Assembly (NCBI GenBank): GCA_937873035.1
Contig: CALMVA010000025.1
Location: 1 to 64,000 of the forward strand
Source: an uncultured Sphingomonadaceae bacterium
GTDB taxonomy: Bacteria > Pseudomonadota > Alphaproteobacteria > Sphingomonadales > Sphingomonadaceae
Direction of reading: 5' to 3'
DNA: 64,000 bases
Shown in pieces: positions 25,887-36,049 of this stretch. The position numbers and the translations under genes are program-made. The stretch's first letter is position 1. Every line of letters starts with the position of its first letter. Below the pieces are notes generated by a model. The model saw only the letters and a list, made by a program, of their open reading frames with translations. It was not told where the DNA came from and ran no database searches.

Positions 25887-27980
25887 TCAGAATTTCGCCC
25901 GCGCACTGACGAAGAAACTGCGACCCGGTTCAGGAAAGCCATCGGTCAGGACATAATTGTCGTCGAACAGGTTGCGCGCGCCCACCCCCAGTTCGATCTG
26001 CTCGGTAACCGCATAATCCACCCGGAAGTTGGCCACGACGTATCTACCAGTCTCGTAATAGACCGGCGTCGCCGCCGTGGTCGAGGTCATGCGATCCGAG
26101 GCGATGTCGAGGCTCGGCAGGATGCGAAGCCCCTTTAGCGGGTGCCAGTCGGCATAGATGAAGACTTTGTGGGTGGGCACGCCCGTCAGCGCAAAAACTG
26201 GCACTGTGGTTCCCGGTGCTGCGCCCGTGATGTCGAAGCTGCGATGGATATAGGTGTAGTTGGCCCCCAGATCGAAGGTCGCACCGACCTTGGCGCTGAT
26301 CGAGACCTCCGCGCCATAATATTCGGTATTGCCGAGATTCTGGCGCTGCGTGGAGTTGGGCGGGAAGCCTGCTGGCCTGACCGAGACGATGGCATTCTTG
26401 ATGTCGCTATAGAAAACTGCGCCCTCGACATTGAGCGCGCCGATCTGACGGCTGACGCCGAGTTCATAATTGATCGCGCGCTCAGCCCTGAGGCCGGGAT
26501 TTGACGCCGCTGTGCCGAATTGCGTGCTGAACCGCTCGAAGATGGTCGGGAAGCGCGCACGCGACGAAATGCTGGCATTGACGCGCGTGTCGGCGTCCGG
26601 TGTCCAGACCAGCTGACCTTGCGCATTGAAGGCGTCGGAGTTCTGGAGCGGATAGCTGAAGATCGCTGCCGCGCCGCCAGCGGGCGGTGTGCCATATTCT
26701 TCGGCCTTCTTCAGGTCTCGCCAATCAAAGCTCGCCCCCAGCGTCAGGCTCAGCACCGGCGTAAATACGAACCGGTTTTCGGCAGCGATGCTATAGGTGT
26801 CCTCGATATTGGTCTGCGGCGGCTCGGTCGCCCCGGAGGGGAAGCTCTGCTGCCATTCGATATGCTTGTCGCGGCGGTAATGGGCGATGATCGTGAGCCG
26901 GTCTGCACTGCTGACATCGATGCCGAGTTCGGCCGAACCGCCCCAGGCCTTGTCGGCATAGTAGGAGTTGAACGCGCGGCCCAGGGACTGGGTGGTCTGG
27001 GTGCGATCGTTGAACGACTGCAGGAGGTTATCGAAGGTGTTGTAGTAAAGCCGGGTCTTCAGCGCGGCCCGGTCACCCAGGGCCGTGCTCGACAGGAAAT
27101 AGATGATGTCGATGTTCCAGTAGGGCCAGGACCAGTTGCGCTGGCTGCTCACGCTGTCGGTGACGTGGAGCGGCGCGTTCTTTTCACCTTCCTGCCGGGT
27201 GTAGTTGATTGAGTATTCGTCGGTTGCATTGGGCGTGAGGCCAACCTTCAGATTGAGCCGCCAGTCAGCCGTGCGGGAAAAGTCGCGATGCCCACCATCT
27301 TCGGCTGAACCGACGATTGGCGTGTAGCCTCCGGCAAGGTCCCAATGGTCCTGGAAGTTGCGGGCGAAGGAAGCTTGCGCATACCATTTGTCGTGCGCGG
27401 TCCCCAGCCGACCATGGGTGGTGTAACCCGCATACTTGCCTTCCCGCCCAAGGTTAAGCGTGCCGCGCACTTCCCCTTCGAGCGCGCGGGTGGGCTTGGC
27501 TGTCACAAGGTTGATCGCGCCACCCATGGCCCCAGGTCCGTCCAGCACCGAGGCATAGCCCTTGGCGACCTGCACTTCGGCAATGTCGGGAGTGAGGAAG
27601 CGTCCATAGTCAAGCCGGTTATCGGCGGGCAGATAGACCCGGATGCCGTCAATCGAGACCGGAACCTGAAACCGGTCGAACCCGCGGACGAAGATCAAGC
27701 GTTCATTGCGAGATCCGCCGCTGTTTGAGGCGGCGACGCCGGGCATGATATTCACCGCATCATCGAGCGTCGGACGGTTGAAGGCGTATATCGCATCGGC
27801 TGTCAGCGTTTCGCCGCTGACTTCGATTCCCTTCGGCTTCTGTGCGGTCACCACGATCTGACCAAGGGTGAACGTGCCATCGTCATTCGCCGAAGGCGCT
27901 TCATCGGCCCAAGCCCCCGTCGGCGTCAAAGCAACCAGGGCAAGGCTGCTCGCAGCAGCGAGGAGAGTGAACAGACGCAT
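25887..27980 (-). CDS. TonB-dependent outer-membrane receptor (metal/siderophore type)
   Basis: 697 residues, signal peptide ([20 protein letters not shown], then AWADE). The TonB-box region [11 protein letters not shown] is followed by the plug domain with [20 protein letters not shown] and the [13 protein letters not shown] plug signature, then a 22-strand-type barrel ending in the terminal aromatic [10 protein letters not shown] complete gene despite the IS remnant just downstream. It diverges from the secreted protein/di-haem peroxidase pair at 28062 across a 20-bp palindrome. The substrate is not deducible; the neighbourhood favours iron or another metal chelate. Confidence 0.88.
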   Translation of the reverse strand: MRLFTLLAAASSLALVALTPTGAWADEAPSANDDGTFTLGQIVVTAQKPKGIEVSGETLTADAIYAFNRPTLDDAVNIMPGVAASNSGGSRNERLIFVRGFDRFQVPVSIDGIRVYLPADNRLDYGRFLTPDIAEVQVAKGYASVLDGPGAMGGAINLVTAKPTRALEGEVRGTLNLGREGKYAGYTTHGRLGTAHDKWYAQASFARNFQDHWDLAGGYTPIVGSAEDGGHRDFSRTADWRLNLKVGLTPNATDEYSINYTRQEGEKNAPLHVTDSVSSQRNWSWPYWNIDIIYFLSSTALGDRAALKTRLYYNTFDNLLQSFNDRTQTTQSLGRAFNSYYADKAWGGSAELGIDVSSADRLTIIAHYRRDKHIEWQQSFPSGATEPPQTNIEDTYSIAAENRFVFTPVLSLTLGASFDWRDLKKAEEYGTPPAGGAAAIFSYPLQNSDAFNAQGQLVWTPDADTRVNASISSRARFPTIFERFSTQFGTAASNPGLRAERAINYELGVSRQIGALNVEGAVFYSDIKNAIVSVRPAGFPPNSTQRQNLGNTEYYGAEVSISAKVGATFDLGANYTYIHRSFDITGAAPGTTVPVFALTGVPTHKVFIYADWHPLKGLRILPSLDIASDRMTSTTAATPVYYETGRYVVANFRVDYAVTEQIELGVGARNLFDDNYVLTDGFPEPGRSFFVSARAKF

Positions 27981-28020
27981 GGGATGCCCCTTGATATTGG
28001 TTGTCGCGAGGCGTGACTCG

Positions 28021-28040
28021 CTATATTCATGTAAATATAG
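28021..28040. promoter_or_regulatory. Palindrome between divergent receptor and di-haem peroxidase genes
   Basis: CTATATTCATGTAAATATAG: perfect 7-bp arms (CTATATT/AATATAG) around 6 bases, in the 81-bp gap between the receptor start (27980) and the secreted-protein start (28062). A likely operator or promoter core shared by both directions. It does not match the Fur-type box seen at 39388. Confidence 0.5.
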
Positions 28041-28061
28041 GTAGTGACGTCAGGGGCAAGC

Positions 28062-28598
28062 ATGATCGAGAAAATTTCACTGGCTGCGGCTGTGGGAGCA
28101 CTGGGGTTTACGGCTCTCGTCGCCGCGCCCCTCACGGCCCAGGAAATGGCTCCGGCGGTTTGCGCTGCGTTCGTTACACCCACAGGCGCGCTTGCGCCTT
28201 GGGCTAATCCGGCGCCCCTCGCAGCGGCAAACAATGAAGGTCGCACTGGCCGCGCGCGCCTGGCAATCGGGCAGGCAGCACGCCTGACGCTGCTGCAAAC
28301 CTCACAGGTCCGCTATCCGCTCCGCCCTGAGAAGCCCGGTGGATCGGTGGGTTTCGGCGGCCTCGTCAGGATCGACGTGCGCGAAGCTGGCACCTACCGC
28401 GTTGCTCTCGGCTCGGCGGGGTGGATCGACCTCGTTCACGGTCGTCGGGCTGTGACCTCCAGCGCGCATGGCCATGGCCCGGATTGCACCGGCATTCGCA
28501 AGATGGTCGACTTCCCCCTGACGGCGGGGCGCTACACGCTGCAAATTGCGGCCAATGGCGCGCCGCAGACGACGGTTCTTGTCGCGCGCTTGCCCTGA
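28062..28598 (+). CDS. Small secreted protein paired with di-haem peroxidase
   Basis: 178 residues from ATG 28062, with signal peptide (MIEKISLAAAVGALGFTALV, cleavage near AAPLTAQ). The mature part is a beta-rich domain with RIDVREAGTYRVALGSAGWI and HGHGPDCTGIRKMVDFPL, containing conserved-looking Trp, His and Cys. No enzymatic motif was recognised. Its stop lies 4 nt before the GTG start of the cytochrome c peroxidase-like gene, so the two are co-translated. It is probably a periplasmic accessory of the peroxidase or of the divergent receptor; this is inference. Confidence 0.7.
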   Translation: MIEKISLAAAVGALGFTALVAAPLTAQEMAPAVCAAFVTPTGALAPWANPAPLAAANNEGRTGRARLAIGQAARLTLLQTSQVRYPLRPEKPGGSVGFGGLVRIDVREAGTYRVALGSAGWIDLVHGRRAVTSSAHGHGPDCTGIRKMVDFPLTAGRYTLQIAANGAPQTTVLVARLP

Positions 28599-28602
28599 TC
28601 TC

Positions 28603-29580
28603 GTGCGTCGATACCTTCTATCTATCGGTTCGCTGGCTGCGGTCGCGCTGCTGGTTGCGGCGGCGCCGCTCTGGCAATGGTCGTTGCCAGAGAAAGTCTC
28701 CGAGCCGGAGGTCCCATCGAACAACACCATGACCGCCGCCAAGGTCGAATTGGGGCGACGCCTGTTCTACGATGCCGACCTTTCGGCCGATGGCACCATG
28801 TCGTGCGCGACGTGCCATGAGCAAAAGCACGCTTTCGCCGATGGCAACCAGACCCATCCCGGCGTGACCGGCGAGCCGGGACGCCGCAATGTCCCCGGCC
28901 TTGCAAACGTCGCCTGGATGACACCGCTGACCTTCGCGGACCCAGCGGCGACCACGCTCGAAACCCAAGCGACCACGCCTGTTTTCGGAAGTCACCCGGT
29001 CGAAATGGGCATGGCAGGACGCGAAGCCGCGATCCCGGATCGATTTGCCAGAGACTCCTGTTATCGCACGATGTTCCGGCGGGCCTTTCCCGAAAGCGAG
29101 GGCAGGATCGACTTCGCCAATGTCGCCAAGGCGCTGGCGAGTTTCGAACGGACGCTGGTGTCTTACGGCAGCGCCTATGATCGCGGCACGCTATCGGAAC
29201 CTGCCCGCGCCGGGGGCGCCTTGTTCGCGCGCGACTGTGCTTCGTGTCACGCCGGCCAGTTGTTCACCGATCTTCGGGCGCACCGGCTTGGCCCAATAGA
29301 TAAGACCGCAAGCGATCAGGGCCTGTTCGAGAAAACAGGGGCAGAGGATGATCGCGGTCGCTTCCGCACGCCGTCACTGCGCAATGTCGCCCTGACAGGT
29401 CCTTGGTGGCACGATGGCTCGGCGCGGACTCTCGATGCGGCCATCGCTCGTCACGGGAGGGGCTATGAGCCCTCGGACCTGACCAGTCTCATGGCCTTTC
29501 TTGGGGCTTTGTCCGATCCCGAATTCGTGACCCGCAAGGACTTGGCTATCCCCGACCGGGCTTGTGGTCGGCGACTCTAA
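28603..29580 (+). CDS. Di-haem cytochrome c peroxidase / MauG-family protein
   Basis: 325 residues from GTG 28603, which gives a clean N-terminal anchor (RRYLLSIGSLAAVALLVAAA). Two c-type haem motifs are seen: MSCATCHEQKHAF and DCASCHAGQLF. The family regions RRLFYDADLSADGTMSCATC, RNVPGLANVAW and FRTPSLRNVALTGPWWHDGS are all present. Length and single anchor fit the MauG/MbnH branch. It may be a peroxidase or a MauG-like oxidase modifying a partner protein, for which the preceding secreted protein is the obvious candidate (inference). Located in the periplasm. Confidence 0.88.
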   Translation: MRRYLLSIGSLAAVALLVAAAPLWQWSLPEKVSEPEVPSNNTMTAAKVELGRRLFYDADLSADGTMSCATCHEQKHAFADGNQTHPGVTGEPGRRNVPGLANVAWMTPLTFADPAATTLETQATTPVFGSHPVEMGMAGREAAIPDRFARDSCYRTMFRRAFPESEGRIDFANVAKALASFERTLVSYGSAYDRGTLSEPARAGGALFARDCASCHAGQLFTDLRAHRLGPIDKTASDQGLFEKTGAEDDRGRFRTPSLRNVALTGPWWHDGSARTLDAAIARHGRGYEPSDLTSLMAFLGALSDPEFVTRKDLAIPDRACGRRL

Positions 29581-29708
29581 GGCGGGCGTCGAGAAAATCG
29601 GCTTTTCCCGGACCTATCGCACCTTTCACAGTGCGCTGCTCACTCAATGGGCGAACGATGGAGTCCTGCGCGGCCAGGCTAACGGAATCTGACGCATTCG
29701 CAGCAAAA

Positions 29709-29722
29709 TTGATCTGGATCAA
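29709..29722. promoter_or_regulatory. FNR-type box upstream of exbB
   Basis: TTGATCTGGATCAA is a perfect match to the FNR/FnrL consensus TTGAT-N4-ATCAA. It lies 94 bp before the exbB start in a 236-bp gap after the di-haem peroxidase gene. It suggests oxygen-responsive control of the energy-transducing operon. An AATGATTCGAG element at about 29781 resembles half of the Fur-type box at 39388. Confidence 0.55.
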
Positions 29723-29816
29723 ATATGTTCTTGCGAAGCATTTGCATTAAGGGGCTGCTCATGTTTATAGGGCGCACGCAAATGATTCGAGGCCGCGGGA
29801 TCGCGCAGGGGGTTAT

Positions 29817-30596
29817 GTGAAGTCGATTTCTATCAAGCACTGCGCGCCCGCGTTCGCGATGGCCGGTCTCGTTCTGGCCTTAGGCGGGTGCAGCTCCGCC
29901 AGCGCGGCGGAACCTTCGGTCCCGTCGCATCTCTCGGTGGGCAGTATGTTCCTTCAAGCCGACTGGATCGTGAAGCTGGTCATGATCGGCCTGCTCATTG
30001 CGTCATTCGTCACCTGGACGGTGTTTGTCGCCAAGGCGCTGGAACTGCGCAAGGCAACCGAAACACAAAAGGCCGTCCATGACGCGGTGATCGGTCTGCA
30101 GTCGCTGGGTGATGCGAAGTCGCTGCCGGCGGTCGCCAACTGTCCGCTGATCGGCGAGGCGCAGGCCGAACTCAGGCTCTCCGCCGATGCTTTGAACGAT
30201 CCCGACGGCGTCAAGGAGCGCGTGGTTTCCCGGCTCGAACGCCACGAGGCGGCCGAGGCGCGGCGCATGACGCGCGGCGTCAATATTCTCGCCACTATCG
30301 GCGCGACCGCACCGTTCGTCGGTCTGTTCGGCACGGTCTGGGGCATCATGAACAGTTTCATCGGCATTGCCGAGAAGCAGACGACGAACCTTGCCGTGGT
30401 GGCGCCCGGCATCGCCGAAGCACTGCTCGCCACAGCCTTTGGGCTTGTCGCGGCGATCCCCGCTGTAGTGATCTACAACCATTTCAGTCGCCAGATCGCC
30501 GCGCACCGCGCGCTGGTGGCGGACACGTCCGCTGCAATTCTGCGACTCGTCTCCCGCGACCTCAGCCGCGGCACCATTGCGCTCGGTAAGGACTGA
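29817..30596 (+). CDS. exbB: ExbB/TolQ-family proton channel subunit
   Basis: 259 residues from GTG 29817 behind a GCAGGGGG ribosome-binding site. A signal-like N-terminus (ALGGCSSASAAEP) precedes three transmembrane helices. The MotA/TolQ/ExbB signature is seen in NILATIGATAPFVGLFGTVW and GIAEALLATAFGLVAAIPAV. It forms the inner-membrane proton channel that, with ExbD, energises TonB. First gene of the exbB-exbD-tonB operon, followed by a receptor. Confidence 0.93.
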   Translation: MKSISIKHCAPAFAMAGLVLALGGCSSASAAEPSVPSHLSVGSMFLQADWIVKLVMIGLLIASFVTWTVFVAKALELRKATETQKAVHDAVIGLQSLGDAKSLPAVANCPLIGEAQAELRLSADALNDPDGVKERVVSRLERHEAAEARRMTRGVNILATIGATAPFVGLFGTVWGIMNSFIGIAEKQTTNLAVVAPGIAEALLATAFGLVAAIPAVVIYNHFSRQIAAHRALVADTSAAILRLVSRDLSRGTIALGKD

Positions 30597-30599
30597 GCC

Positions 30600-31022
30600 A
30601 TGGCGATCCATATCTCCGATGGTAGCGATGATCTGCCGGTCAACCACGACATCAATGTCACGCCGTTCATTGACGTGATGCTGGTGCTGTTGATCATCTT
30701 CATGGTGGCGGCACCGTTGGCGACAGTTGATGTGAAGGTCGATCTTCCCGTCTCGAACGCTGCCCCCGCGCCCAAGCCCGACAAGCCGGTGTTCCTTTCG
30801 ATCCAGGCGGATGGGCGCATGGTGGTCAATGATCGCACTGTATCCGAAGCGGAAATCGGCAGCGCGATCGAGACCGCGACGCGCGGCGACCGAGAACAGC
30901 GGGTGTTCCTGCGCGCCGACAAAACGATCACCTATGAGACGATCATGCGGGGGATGAACGCGCTGCGCAGCGCTGGTTATCTTCATGTTGCACTGGTCGG
31001 TGCCGAAGGCCCTGCAAAGTGA
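30600..31022 (+). CDS. exbD: ExbD/TolR-family subunit
   Basis: 140 residues. The single N-terminal helix carries the conserved aspartate in DINVTPFIDVMLVLLIIFMV, needed for proton flow in ExbD/TolR. The periplasmic domain follows (LSIQADGRMVVNDRTVSEAE). Three bases separate it from exbB, and its stop overlaps the GTG of tonB (GTGA). Confidence 0.93.
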   Translation: MAIHISDGSDDLPVNHDINVTPFIDVMLVLLIIFMVAAPLATVDVKVDLPVSNAAPAPKPDKPVFLSIQADGRMVVNDRTVSEAEIGSAIETATRGDREQRVFLRADKTITYETIMRGMNALRSAGYLHVALVGAEGPAK

Positions 31023-31756
31023 CGAGCCTGAGCCTTTCCCCTGACGAAAGGCGCAACTGGACGTTGGCCGGCGCAGCCGCGTTCTGCGCCCATGTGGGTG
31101 TAGCCGCCTTGGTGCTGGCGTGGTCGCGCGCTCCTGAACCACCCGTTCCCGAACCGGTGGTGCTCATCGAGCTTCCCGAAGCCGCCGCGCCAGCGCCCGC
31201 CGCTTCGGCGCAGCAACCGGTTGCGCAGCCTCAGCCCGACTATGTGCCGCCGAGGATTGTCACGCCGCCAATCGATGTGCCGCCGGTGCGCGCACCCTTG
31301 CCGAAAGACCCGGTGACACTACCACCGCAAACGCCGCCGCAACCCGCGCGACAGCCGGCGTCAGCAAGCGCGCCAGCGGCCGTCAACCCGGTCGTCACAT
31401 CGCCCACGGGCGCTGGCACTGGAACCAGCCCTGTGCCCGGCAACGATCCACGCGCGAAAAAGGCGGAAGTCGATTATTTTTCGTTGATCAGCGCGTATCT
31501 CAACCGGCGCAAAACCTTCCCTGTAGAGGCCAAGCGAGCGCGCCAGGAAGGCATCGTCACCGTGCGCTTCACGGTTGATCGCAATGGCAATGTCTCGAAC
31601 GTCTTGATCCGGCGCGGCAGCGGGCACGAGCTTCTCGACAATGCGACCCTGCAACTTCTCCAGCGTGTGGCCCCGCTCCCGCGTATGCCCGCATCCATGC
31701 AGCGCGACAGCGTGACCTTTTCGCTGCCCATTGATTACACACTTCGGACCAATTGA
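31019..31756 (+). CDS. tonB: TonB energy-transducing protein
   Basis: 245 residues from GTG 31019. One N-terminal membrane anchor (WTLAGAAAFCAHVGVAALVL) is followed by a long Pro-rich periplasmic spacer (residues about 40-140) and the C-terminal TonB domain (YLNRRKTFPVEAKRARQEG, VTVRFTVDRNGNVSNVLIRR). It transmits the ExbBD proton-motive signal to the receptors in this region. Translationally coupled to exbD. The receptor gene at 31774 follows after 17 bp. Confidence 0.92.
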   Translation: MTSLSLSPDERRNWTLAGAAAFCAHVGVAALVLAWSRAPEPPVPEPVVLIELPEAAAPAPAASAQQPVAQPQPDYVPPRIVTPPIDVPPVRAPLPKDPVTLPPQTPPQPARQPASASAPAAVNPVVTSPTGAGTGTSPVPGNDPRAKKAEVDYFSLISAYLNRRKTFPVEAKRARQEGIVTVRFTVDRNGNVSNVLIRRGSGHELLDNATLQLLQRVAPLPRMPASMQRDSVTFSLPIDYTLRTN

Positions 31757-31773
31757 CGAAAGGAACTCGACGG

Positions 31774-34182
31774 ATGAACAAGGGGAAACAGGGGGTTTTG
31801 CGACCGGCGAGCCTGCGGCAAGGTGCGGTAGCCGCGATCAGCCTCTCCGCGGCGCTCATGGCAAGCCAGGCATCGGCGCAGAGCCAGCCCGCGCAAAGCG
31901 AGGAGCAGGAGGTCCAGCTCGATACGCTCAAGATCGAGGATCGCACCGCCGATGTCAGCCCCTATTCGCAGAAAGGTGCTCCCTACAAGGCACGCATTTC
32001 GGGCGACGAGCGTCACACACGCCCGATCGCCGAGACGCCGCAGACGATTTCGGTGCTAACTCAGTCGCAGATTCTCGATTCCGGCTATACCGATCTCAAG
32101 TCGATCCTGGCAGCCCAGCCCGGCATCACGGTCGGCACCGGTGAAAATGGTAACGCCTTTGGCGACCGCTATGTCATTCGTGGTCAGGAAGCGAAGAGCG
32201 ACGTGTTTGTCGATGGTCTGCGCGATCCGGGCATGACGATCCGCGAGAGCTTCGCGGTCGAGCAGATTGAAATCTCGAAGGGGCCCAACTCCTCGTTCGC
32301 AGGCCGCGGCACGTCAGGCGGCGCGATCAACGCGATCACCAAGGCAGCCTCGACCGATTATGATTTTGGCAAGGCGTCTGTGGGGCTGGGCAGCGATCAT
32401 TTCGTGCGCGCAACCGGCGACATCAACCTTGTGGCGAACGAACAGATCGCCGTGCGGGCCAACCTGCTCTACGCATACCAGAATGTGCCCGATCGCGCGC
32501 CGGCCGATCGTGAGCGCAAGGGCGGTGCGGTTTCAGCCCTGTTCAAGCCGACTGACAATCTCAGCATCGTTCTCGATTATTATGGCCTGCGCGCCAAGGA
32601 CAATCCCGATCTTGGCGGCTACCTTCTGACCGACGCCTCAACCGGCATCCGCCGTCCGTTCGACGTGCCGTCTTACGCCCAGAAGGAAGACTTCCTGAAA
32701 TCGAAGGTCGATACCTTTACCGGGCGTTTGCGCTACGAATTCTCGCCTGATGTCTATTTCACCAACATTTTCCGCTATGGCGCATCGGACAACAGCTATG
32801 TGACGACGGGCGTTGCCGGGCGGACCACGTCAAGCGGTAATGCCGCTGGCGTCTATGCGACGAGCACGCTCGATGGCGGCCATCATGGTTGGCAGGAGGT
32901 GCGCTACATTGCCAATCAGGCCAACCTGCACTTCAACAGCGATTTCCTCGGCGGTCGCAACGAGCTGATCCTTGGCGGCGAATATACCCGCCACAAGGTG
33001 GATAGCGGCAACTTCACCCGTGCGACGGCGCAGGGCGCGTTCAACTGCCGTATCGCCGCGGGTGCGGGCGCCAACGACCAGTTCTGCATCACCGATGCCA
33101 ACGGCGTTGCGGTTGCCAATATCAACAACCTCGCCCAGCGCGTCTGGACCGCGTCGCCCTATGCCACGCGCAAATGGGAAGTTGAGACGGTGTCGGCAAC
33201 GGCGATGGATACGGTGGATCTGACGTCCAGCCTGACACTGTTTCTCGGCGGCCGTCTCGACCACTTCAAATACACGCTCAGCCAGTGGAATGGCCAGACG
33301 GGCCTTGCCCAGAATTTCTCTGGCGGGACCACCAACGTTGCAACCTATTCCGACACGCTGTGGAACGGCCATGCCGGCCTGACCTACAAGGTCGGCAATG
33401 CGATGGCCTATTTCACCGTGGCGAGTGCCGCCGACATCAACGGCGGTGAATCCGATACGGGCACGAGCTCAGGTTATGGCGGCCTTGTGCTCTATCAGGG
33501 CGGCGCCGCCGGGGCGAAGCCGGAGCGCTCGCTCAACCTTGAACTGGGCACCAAATTCAACCTGCTGGAAGAGCGCCTGCTGCTGACCACGTCGCTGTTC
33601 CAGATCACCAAGTCGGGTGTGATGGAAGGGGCCAACTATGATTCGGTCGGCACCTTCAACAGCGGCAAGATCCGGGTGCGCGGGCTTGAAGTTGAAATGG
33701 CTGGCAACATCACCGATCAATGGTCGGTCCAGGGCGGTCTCACCTTCATGAACGCCAGAGTCCTGAAATCGGCAAATGTCGGCTTCAATGCGACGCAGCT
33801 GGCGCTGGGGGCGACCAATATCGGCAAGACCATCTCGAACTTCGCCGACTTCCAGGCTTCGGTCCAGACCCGCTATCAGGTGACTGACAAGTTTGCGATG
33901 GGCGCCGCCGTCAAGCACAAGAGCGGTATGTATGGCGGTCAGCCGGACACGGCGGCCGCTTTCACGCAGACGTCCACGGGCTATACCTACAGCCAGCCGA
34001 TTCCGGCCTTTACGGTTGGCGACATATTCTTCGAGTATAAGTTCAACAACCGTATCGACCTTCGGGTCAACGTGAATAATGTCACGAACGAAGACTATCA
34101 CACCGCCGTCTATCGGGCCGGTTTCTTCCTCTACAAGGGAGATGCCCGACAGATTACCGGCACTCTTAGCGCCAAGTTCTGA
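31774..34182 (+). CDS. TonB-dependent siderophore receptor (catecholate/Fiu-like)
   Basis: 802 residues from ATG 31774 with AAAGGA ten bases upstream. Signal peptide ends near ASQASAQ. The plug shows RPIAETPQTISVLTQSQI and GNAFGDRYVIRGQEAKSDVF, then VEQIEISKGPNSSFAGRGTS, the usual GPxSxxxGRGxxGG signature of TonB-dependent siderophore receptors. The barrel ends ITGTLSAKF with the terminal Phe. Linked to piuC and the tonB operon, a pattern known for Fiu/PiuA-type catecholate receptors. Last gene before a GC-rich hairpin at 34191. Confidence 0.88.
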   Translation: MNKGKQGVLRPASLRQGAVAAISLSAALMASQASAQSQPAQSEEQEVQLDTLKIEDRTADVSPYSQKGAPYKARISGDERHTRPIAETPQTISVLTQSQILDSGYTDLKSILAAQPGITVGTGENGNAFGDRYVIRGQEAKSDVFVDGLRDPGMTIRESFAVEQIEISKGPNSSFAGRGTSGGAINAITKAASTDYDFGKASVGLGSDHFVRATGDINLVANEQIAVRANLLYAYQNVPDRAPADRERKGGAVSALFKPTDNLSIVLDYYGLRAKDNPDLGGYLLTDASTGIRRPFDVPSYAQKEDFLKSKVDTFTGRLRYEFSPDVYFTNIFRYGASDNSYVTTGVAGRTTSSGNAAGVYATSTLDGGHHGWQEVRYIANQANLHFNSDFLGGRNELILGGEYTRHKVDSGNFTRATAQGAFNCRIAAGAGANDQFCITDANGVAVANINNLAQRVWTASPYATRKWEVETVSATAMDTVDLTSSLTLFLGGRLDHFKYTLSQWNGQTGLAQNFSGGTTNVATYSDTLWNGHAGLTYKVGNAMAYFTVASAADINGGESDTGTSSGYGGLVLYQGGAAGAKPERSLNLELGTKFNLLEERLLLTTSLFQITKSGVMEGANYDSVGTFNSGKIRVRGLEVEMAGNITDQWSVQGGLTFMNARVLKSANVGFNATQLALGATNIGKTISNFADFQASVQTRYQVTDKFAMGAAVKHKSGMYGGQPDTAAAFTQTSTGYTYSQPIPAFTVGDIFFEYKFNNRIDLRVNVNNVTNEDYHTAVYRAGFFLYKGDARQITGTLSAKF

Positions 34183-34190
34183 TAAAGGCT

Positions 34191-34216
34191 CCGGGCGAGG
34201 CGCACGTCTCGCCCGG
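34191..34216 (+). terminator. GC-rich hairpin after the receptor gene
   Basis: CCGGGCGAG (34191-34199) and CTCGCCCGG (34208-34216) form a perfect 9-bp stem with an 8-base loop, directly after the receptor stop. No T-run follows, so it may be an attenuator or mRNA-stabilising stem rather than a full terminator. Confidence 0.5.
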
Positions 34217-34232
34217 ATACCATGTTTCTTGA

Positions 34233-35360
34233 ATGACAGCCATGAAGCCCAAGTTGCAGACATTGCCGCCCGACCTCCTGTCGCTGGCTGACTATGCCCG
34301 GCTTGCGGTTGAATTTATCGCGCCGCCCGTCGAGGCTTGGCTTGAAGGTGGCAGCGGCACCGGGCAGGCACTGCGCGGCAATCAGGCCGCGTTCTCGGAC
34401 CATTCGATCTACAACCGCGTTCTTGTCGACATGACGAGAGGCTCGACCGCAACGCACTTGCTTGGTCTCGACCTGCATCACCCAATCCTGCTCGCGCCCG
34501 TAGGTTTCCATCATCTCGTTCATCCGCAGGGTGAGATCGCGACCGTGAGGGGAGCGCTTGATACACTTATGGTGGTGAGCACCATGGCGTCGGTGCCGAT
34601 GGAAGACATCGCGCGCGCCGCACCTTCACCGCTCTGGTTCCAGCTCTATTTTCAGCCGGACCGCAAGGATACGCTGCGTCTGGTGCGCCGTGCCGAGGCC
34701 GCGGGGTATCGCGCCATCGTCGTGACACTCGATACGCCTGTTCAGCCGACCAGTCTGGCGGCGCAAAAGGCGGATTTTGTCATTCCGAACGGTATTGAGG
34801 CGGTCCATCTGCGTGACAATGCGCCGCCAGCGCCACTCCACGTTCGTGACGAGCAAAGTCTGATCTTCCAGGGGATGATGCGCCATGCGCCGCGCCGGGA
34901 CGATCTGGAGTGGCTGCGTGGCGTCACTCCGCTTCCGATCGTCGCCAAGGGCGTCAGCCACCCCGACGACGCAAGGGCACTTCTCGCCATGGGTGTCGAC
35001 GGCATTGCGCTTTCAAACCATGGCGGCCGCGCGCTCGACTGCGCACCGGCGCCACTCATCGTCCTGCCTGCAATCCGCGATGCCGTTGGACCGGAGCCTG
35101 CTATTCTGATTGATGGCGGCGTGCGCACCGGCAGCGACGTGTTCAAGGCGATCGCGCTCGGCGCCAATGCGGTCATGATCGGCCGACCCCAGATGCACGC
35201 GCTGGCCGTCGCGGGGAGCCTTGGCATCGCGCATATACTGAAACTCTTGCGCGACGAACTCGAACTCACCATGGCGCTCGCAGGAACCCCGACCATCGCC
35301 GACATCGCGCCGGGCGCGCTTGCACCTGCACCATCTTCATTTGGGGACCGCTCATGCTGA
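34233..35360 (+). CDS. FMN-dependent alpha-hydroxy-acid oxidase family protein
   Basis: 375 residues. FMN-binding and catalytic parts of the LldD/glycolate oxidase family are present: [62 protein letters not shown], the catalytic His in [11 protein letters not shown], and [20 protein letters not shown] for the phosphate site. It overlaps piuC by 7 nt, so it is part of an iron-acquisition operon. The substrate is unknown; a 2-hydroxy acid derived from a siderophore is possible but speculative. Cytoplasmic. Confidence 0.88.
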   Translation: MTAMKPKLQTLPPDLLSLADYARLAVEFIAPPVEAWLEGGSGTGQALRGNQAAFSDHSIYNRVLVDMTRGSTATHLLGLDLHHPILLAPVGFHHLVHPQGEIATVRGALDTLMVVSTMASVPMEDIARAAPSPLWFQLYFQPDRKDTLRLVRRAEAAGYRAIVVTLDTPVQPTSLAAQKADFVIPNGIEAVHLRDNAPPAPLHVRDEQSLIFQGMMRHAPRRDDLEWLRGVTPLPIVAKGVSHPDDARALLAMGVDGIALSNHGGRALDCAPAPLIVLPAIRDAVGPEPAILIDGGVRTGSDVFKAIALGANAVMIGRPQMHALAVAGSLGIAHILKLLRDELELTMALAGTPTIADIAPGALAPAPSSFGDRSC

Positions 35361-36037
35361 TCGTCATCGAAAACCTGCTCAGCCAGGAGGAGGTGGCCCG
35401 CTTCCGCGAGAAACTGGCCGTCGCTGACTGGGTTGATGGCGCGCAGACGGCGGGCACCCGCTCGATCGCGGTCAAGCAGAACCTGCAGCTTGCTGAGCTT
35501 GATCCGCTGGCGATCGAATTGGGTAATGCTCTGCTGCACAGACTTGGCGCTAATCCGCTCTTCCTGTCGGCGGCGCTGCCTGAGAAGATATACCCGCCGA
35601 AATTCAATCTCTACCAGAATGGCGGCCATTACGGGAACCATGTCGATGCCGCGATCATGCGCGTCGCCGAGGCTGGAATCACCGTGCGCACTGACATATC
35701 CGCGACCGTGTTTCTGGCTGACCCTGACGAATATGAGGGTGGTGAACTCCTGATCGAAGGGCAGTTCGGCGCGCAGGCGGTCAAGCTCGCCGCAGGCGAC
35801 ATGGTGCTCTATCCGTCGAGCAGCTTGCACCAGGTGACCCCGGTCACACGCGGGCAACGCCTCGCCTCGTTCATCTGGATGCAGAGTGCGGTGCCGGACG
35901 AGCCTGCCCGCACGCTGCTGTTCGATCTCGATCAGTCGATCCAGGCACTGGCGGTAGGAAAGCCCAAAGACGATCCCGACATCGATCGGCTCACCCACAT
36001 CTACCATAATCTGCTGCGCCGCTGGGCACAGGTTTAG
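35354..36037 (+). CDS. piuC: Fe(II)/2-oxoglutarate-dependent dioxygenase, PiuC/YbiX family
   Basis: 227 residues. The non-haem iron facial triad is visible as H-x-D in [13 protein letters not shown] and the distal His in [12 protein letters not shown], followed by the 2-oxoglutarate-binding Arg in TRGQRLASF. The length fits PiuC/YbiX (about 225). The gene commonly accompanies Fiu/PiuA-type receptors, as here (31774). The physiological substrate in the family is not established. Confidence 0.9.
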   Translation: MLIVIENLLSQEEVARFREKLAVADWVDGAQTAGTRSIAVKQNLQLAELDPLAIELGNALLHRLGANPLFLSAALPEKIYPPKFNLYQNGGHYGNHVDAAIMRVAEAGITVRTDISATVFLADPDEYEGGELLIEGQFGAQAVKLAAGDMVLYPSSSLHQVTPVTRGQRLASFIWMQSAVPDEPARTLLFDLDQSIQALAVGKPKDDPDIDRLTHIYHNLLRRWAQV

Positions 36038-36049
36038 GACGCAGTCTCG

